A stretch of 64,000 nt of DNA from Stictocephala bisonia. Taxonomy: Eukaryota; Arthropoda; Insecta; Hemiptera; Membracidae. The DNA lies in the NCBI GenBank assembly GCA_035578905.1, contig JAQJVL010002161.1, positions 53,625 through 117,624 on the forward strand, written 5' to 3'. Every line of letters begins with the position of its first letter. The stretch's first letter is position 1. The position numbers and the translations under genes were made by a program. A model generated the notes under the pieces. That model ran no database searches, was not told the DNA's origin, and worked only from the letters and a program-made list of their open reading frames with translations. Below, piece by piece: positions 60,951-64,000 of this stretch.

Positions 60951-60960
60951 TGCCTTATCT
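58773..60960 (-). pseudogene. LINE D reverse transcriptase
   Basis: The linker region at about 60320-60930 is open without a start: ENVYCQSDPTRAYDEFCSVL, KFKPWINNSLCNRIRERNQL, SSSRDTWRTVNELTRQSKNK. It is followed by a decayed stretch (59930-60320) containing NQYGFRTGRSTDDAIVDFIS. The palm block (59578-59925) has GLFLDICKAFDIVDHDILL, FIKYGIPQGSVLGAILFIIY and KSFADDTSFCYI. The C-terminal block (58773-59585, 270 codons) has VKYLGVNIDQNLTWKNHINM, SRIEYAITTWGGTYQTN and KTYNFIAPRIFNKIPEKIKK. A TAG at 60932 replaces what is probably the Trp codon of an N-W-x-x-V motif, and frameshifts lie at about 59580 and in the decayed stretch. Confidence 0.87.
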
Positions 60961-62556
60961 TATCAAAGTCCAGGCGGCTCCCACCTTCCACCTGCTCCCT
61001 AGGCTGACCAAAGTCAGCCCAAGATAAGCCCAAACCAGTTATTGCGTTATTTTGGAGGAGGGGGTTATGTGGCCAAACATTTTTCCAGGATTTTATAAGT
61101 GTTGATGGCTGGACTTGTTGCCACGCAAAAGCTGCATTAAGAATAGTGTCCTTAATGTCAAACTTTTTCAACAGTGTTGTAATGTCTGCATCTGGTTGGC
61201 AAACAATATCCATAAGTAGGCATTTTTTTTAATGCGCCTTTAGAGTTTTGATAACATTCTGATCCATTGGCTGAATCAGAGCAGTTGTATTTTTCGGTAA
61301 ATACATGACCTCGATGTATCCATCGGCTGTTTTTGCTTTTAATTCTTCTGATTTTGGATGCCCAGGAGCATTATCTAATAATAAAAGAGCCTTTAATGGC
61401 AGATTATTAGCCTTTAAATGCTGTTTTACTTCTTTGACAAAATGATTATTATACCAGTCTAGGAAGATTTCTTGGGTCACCCACGCTCGACTTTGGTTCA
61501 TATAAACCACTGGAAGAGTTTCAAGATTGGTGTTTTTAAACGCCCTAGGTTTCTTACTTTTACCTACAGCTAACAGTTTTAACTTACGACTCCCGGCACC
61601 ATTTGAACACACCATCAAAGTGATCCTTTCTTTTAAAAGTTTCCTGCCGGCAATATTCTGTTCATCCCTTGTTACAAACGTTTTGGTTGGAAGTTGCCGC
61701 CAATTAAGGCCGGTTTCATCGGCATTGTAAACTTGTTCGGCAGTTAGGCCCAATTCAGTAATTTTTGTGTCTAGGCGCGTGATGAAGTTGTCAATATCTG
61801 TCTTATCGGCAGACAGTTTCTCTCCGCTCATCTGCAAAAACCGAATACCATGCCGTTTTTTAAAATTTTCAAACCAGCCATCGCTTGCTCGAAAATCGTC
61901 TTTATTAGTTATTTCACGATAAAAGAACTTTGCTTTTTCTTTTAAAATATCCCCAGAAATTGGGGCATTTCTGTTTCTTTATTGTCGAAACCACGCATGA
62001 AGAGCTTCTTCAACTTGAGGAAATTCACTCATTTTAAACGTTTTTCTGTTTGAATTATCCTCGGCAGATTTTATAAAGTTTTCAATTTTTTCCCGATTTT
62101 TTTGCAATGTCATAAACTGTAGGCCGGCCTATGCCAAACACTTGAGAAATTACCGTAGGGGTTTCGCCACGGTCATATCTCTTAATGATGTCCCACTTTT
62201 CTGAAATTGATGTTTTATGCTTACGTTTGGTTCCACTTGTGCTCGCCATCATATACCACACCAAATATACTGTACAGAACTCTTAACTACAGTATTTACA
62301 CTTACATACAGTTACTTTGCACTTACATATACTTAAATACAATTACAGTTACATATTTACAATTACAATGCCACAGTACACAAAAACTGTTCAAATTTCA
62401 CACACTAAATAAAAAGGAAGAAGCACTTGTACTGCACTATGCTACACGGAAATACCAATGCGTCAATCCTGTTGAGACAGGAAACAAAGGTTGTTGATCG
62501 CGTCGGACTACCGAGCGTGTCGGACTGTTAAGTGTCGGACTACCGCGAGTCAACTG
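60951..62556 (-). mobile_element. Tigger (pogo-type) element C, 3' end missing
   Basis: The right terminus read inward is CAGTTGACTCGCGGTAGTCC, flanked by TA at 62557-62558, with subterminal repeats of GTAGTCCGACACG and GGTAGTCCGACGCG. It resembles Tigger B's CAGTGGACTCCCG. The opposite terminus is absent: after the transposase C-terminus the sequence passes directly into LINE D in the same orientation. Confidence 0.88.
60960..62249 (-). pseudogene. Tigger-like transposase C
   Basis: Starts at about 62249: MASTSGTKRKHKTSISEKWD and TVISQVFGIGRPTVYDIAKK (N-terminal helix-turn-helix). A second DNA-binding domain follows with EEALHAWFRQ, a stop, and NAPISGDILKEKAKFFYREI and SDGWFENFKKRHGIRFLQM. 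The DDE_1 domain (61229-61837) has YNADETGLNWRQLPTKTFVT, LLLLDNAPGHPKSEE and TALIQPMDQNVIKTLKAH, so all three Asp positions are present. A frameshift at an A-run (61228) precedes the C-terminal part (60929-61213, NAAFAWQQVQPSTLIKSWKN). Inactivated by one stop and one or two frameshifts. Confidence 0.92.
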
Positions 62557-62651
62557 TAATAACATGAAACAAATAGGAGCATAGAAGCCTGCTGCGCCCG
62601 AGAAACAGCCGGCTGAGCACAGATAGGTGCCCGCCATAACGAACGTGTTAA

Positions 62652-63702
62652 TTTTTACAAATTTGCTTAGTTATATGCCAATCTATAAATGACGGCACGC
62701 CTCACCTCTGGTTTTATACTAAGAGGGTGTGTGAGGACAGTGAGATAGGCTGCATATCTTATCTACTTAAGTTTTGTTTATTTTTATTATGGTTATTTTT
62801 TAACTTTATTCTTTAAAAAAGTTATTCTTAGAGATATCAGAACTATTGCTAAGAGGTTTCAGATATTTATAAATCATTAACTAGGAAGGATATTTAATAC
62901 TCAAGGTGAGAATTATTTTGATCTGCCAATCCTTGTGGTATTTTTCTCATAGCGTTTATCAAAATTTGTAAAAAATACAAAACAAGATAAAGATTACTAG
63001 CTGTTGATCTAACCTAAACAAATTGTCTACATAGCTTTCACTACCACAAAACAAGATTGTGATGCATTGTCAGTTTCAGCTGTTGATCCAGTCTGCGTTT
63101 GTTTTGCCAACAAGCAATACAATATAAATCAGTAACATTTAGTTATTAATATGAATACACTTATAACTTGGAAGTAGTTTGATATTATTTATCACTAGAT
63201 GGTACAAACCATCCTGACTGTGTGGTGACAACTACAACTTTTCAACCTGCCATGGTCCGAGCATTCGTTAGCAAATTGTTTGAAGGCTCAGGAAATCCTG
63301 GAATAAAATATTTACAACTGAACCGTTTGTTAATTAAATAATTGTAGATAATTTGTAGTTATTAACAAAACTACAGTTTAAGTTTTATATGAAATGTTTT
63401 AAAAGTTTAATAAACATCACGTATACAGTTTAGGAATGTCAAAAATTTTAAATGACTCTCTAGATTTCGTAAAGTAATTTTTCTAAAGGAATGAAGAAAA
63501 CATAAAGATGCATAGTTTAAAAAAGTTTTAACTTTAATTTGTGTACATCTCAACTTGGCTAATAAAAGTAAGTCCAGTTGAGATAGACATGGATGGTTGA
63601 TTTAAAATGTAAAAATATAGTTGTGTGGTGTAACAAATGCAATGAATGATATAACATAACAATAGGAAAGTATTCCAAATGTTTTTGAACTGTTATGGAC
63701 AG
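62652..63702 (+). other. End of sixth intron
   Basis: AT-rich intron ending in TGTTATGGACAG. No element recognised. There is no continuation of LINE C on this side of the TTAA element that I could read. Confidence 0.45.
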
Positions 63703-63836
63703 GTGGATTGGTGTTTTGGGGATGAGACTGTGGAGAGGCTATCGCTGGAGGGGGAAGTAGGGGTGGACCCTGACCCAGCTGTAGCCAACCACAACCTGCT
63801 TCTTGACAACATTCATAAAGTAGAGGGTGAGTTATT
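63703..63836 (+). CDS. RhoGAP19D: RhoGAP19D-like exon: tail after RhoGAP domain
   Basis: Acceptor TATGGACAG, donor GTGAGT; enters in phase 0 and leaves two bases into the next codon (44 codons plus 2). It encodes VDWCFGDETVERLSLEGEVG, then ANHNLLLDNIHKVE. It follows ETLIQH of the previous exon; ARHGAP21 continues ETLIQHHDWFF and later VPNIDHLLTNIGR, so DWCF and HNLLLDNI are the matching blocks. The acidic spacer between them is variable in the family. The gene continues beyond the window (63837-64000 is the start of another intron). Confidence 0.9.
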
Positions 63837-64000
63837 ACCAGCATGTTCTAAGAGAATAATCGAAAAAGGTTTTTATTGAATTAGTGAGGATAATTATTGT
63901 AATTTCATTTATGTTGGTTATATAAATAAAAAGGAATAAATTGTAATTAAATAGTCAACATACATATGTGCGTGTTTAATTTTTCAATTCAATAAATCTA

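Larger units (their letters stand above)
57826..62651. mobile_element. TTAA (piggyBac-type) element carrying a nested insertion
   Basis: TTAA at 57826-57829 and 62648-62651. The left end ACACGTTTGCTGCGACGG pairs with ACACGTTCGTTATGGCGG read inward from the right. Inside, 58476-62561 is a nested insertion; removing it and one copy of its target duplication leaves about 725 bp, similar to the other TTAA MITEs here (598 and 679 bp). The left part contains a diverged direct repeat with CACCACTAAAGAGTCC (about 57991 and 58163). Confidence 0.75.

Overview
This 64 kb window is AT-rich animal DNA, most probably from an insect. The gene has short exons in long introns with GT-AG splice sites, and almost everything else is transposon-derived. 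There is no bacterial-style gene arrangement, no operon and no CRISPR array. The taxon is inferred from gene architecture and element types (jockey/CR1-like LINEs, pogo/Tigger elements, TTAA elements, tRNA-derived SINEs); no marker gene identifies the species.

Only one host gene is supported. It is a plus-strand Rho GTPase-activating protein of the ARHGAP21/ARHGAP23 family (Drosophila RhoGAP19D). Seven exons were located: 35236-35433, 43179-43305, 43547-43710, 49449-49537, 51057-51294, 54529-54744 and 63703-63836. They encode the C-terminal half of a PH domain, a basic Ser/Pro linker, the whole RhoGAP domain and the start of the C-terminal tail. All exon phases agree. The catalytic arginine-finger codon is split by an intron with a non-canonical GC donor. 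The first half of the PH domain and everything N-terminal to it were not found, so the 5' part of the gene probably lies upstream of the window. The 3' part continues past the right edge.

From 1 to 35 kb the window holds no convincing host exon. It contains a jockey/CR1-like LINE fossil (1.6-4.5 kb), several inverted-repeat elements (0.36-0.75, 7.2-10.0 and 26.6-27.5 kb), a Harbinger-like element (12.7-13.7 kb), two SINE-type insertions, a mariner-type MITE (18.8-19.2 kb) and a TTAA MITE (25.8-26.4 kb). A dense cluster of tandem arrays has periods of about 33-34, 41, 114, 41 and 93 bp, followed by a GACTCTC-type minisatellite and a 466-bp duplication (14.5-32.9 kb).

From 35 to 64 kb the introns are packed with nested elements. 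The first intron carries a DNA element with arms of about 1.1 kb. Its minus-strand coding remnant contains an ALD..HYFRWLP...HEQNNK signature of a widespread but uncharacterised protein family, and a Tigger element is inserted in one arm. The third intron carries a 2.8-kb Tigger with perfect 24-bp termini plus a TTAA MITE. The fifth holds a LINE fossil. The sixth holds a LINE next to a TTAA element, and inside the TTAA element is a LINE-Tigger chimera flanked by a probable 14-bp target-site duplication.

The strongest leads are the HEQNN-coding long-arm element, the LINE-Tigger chimera, the GC-AG intron at the arginine finger, the higher-order satellite at 14.5 kb, and the foldback element at 7.2-10.0 kb whose transcripts could form long hairpin RNA.
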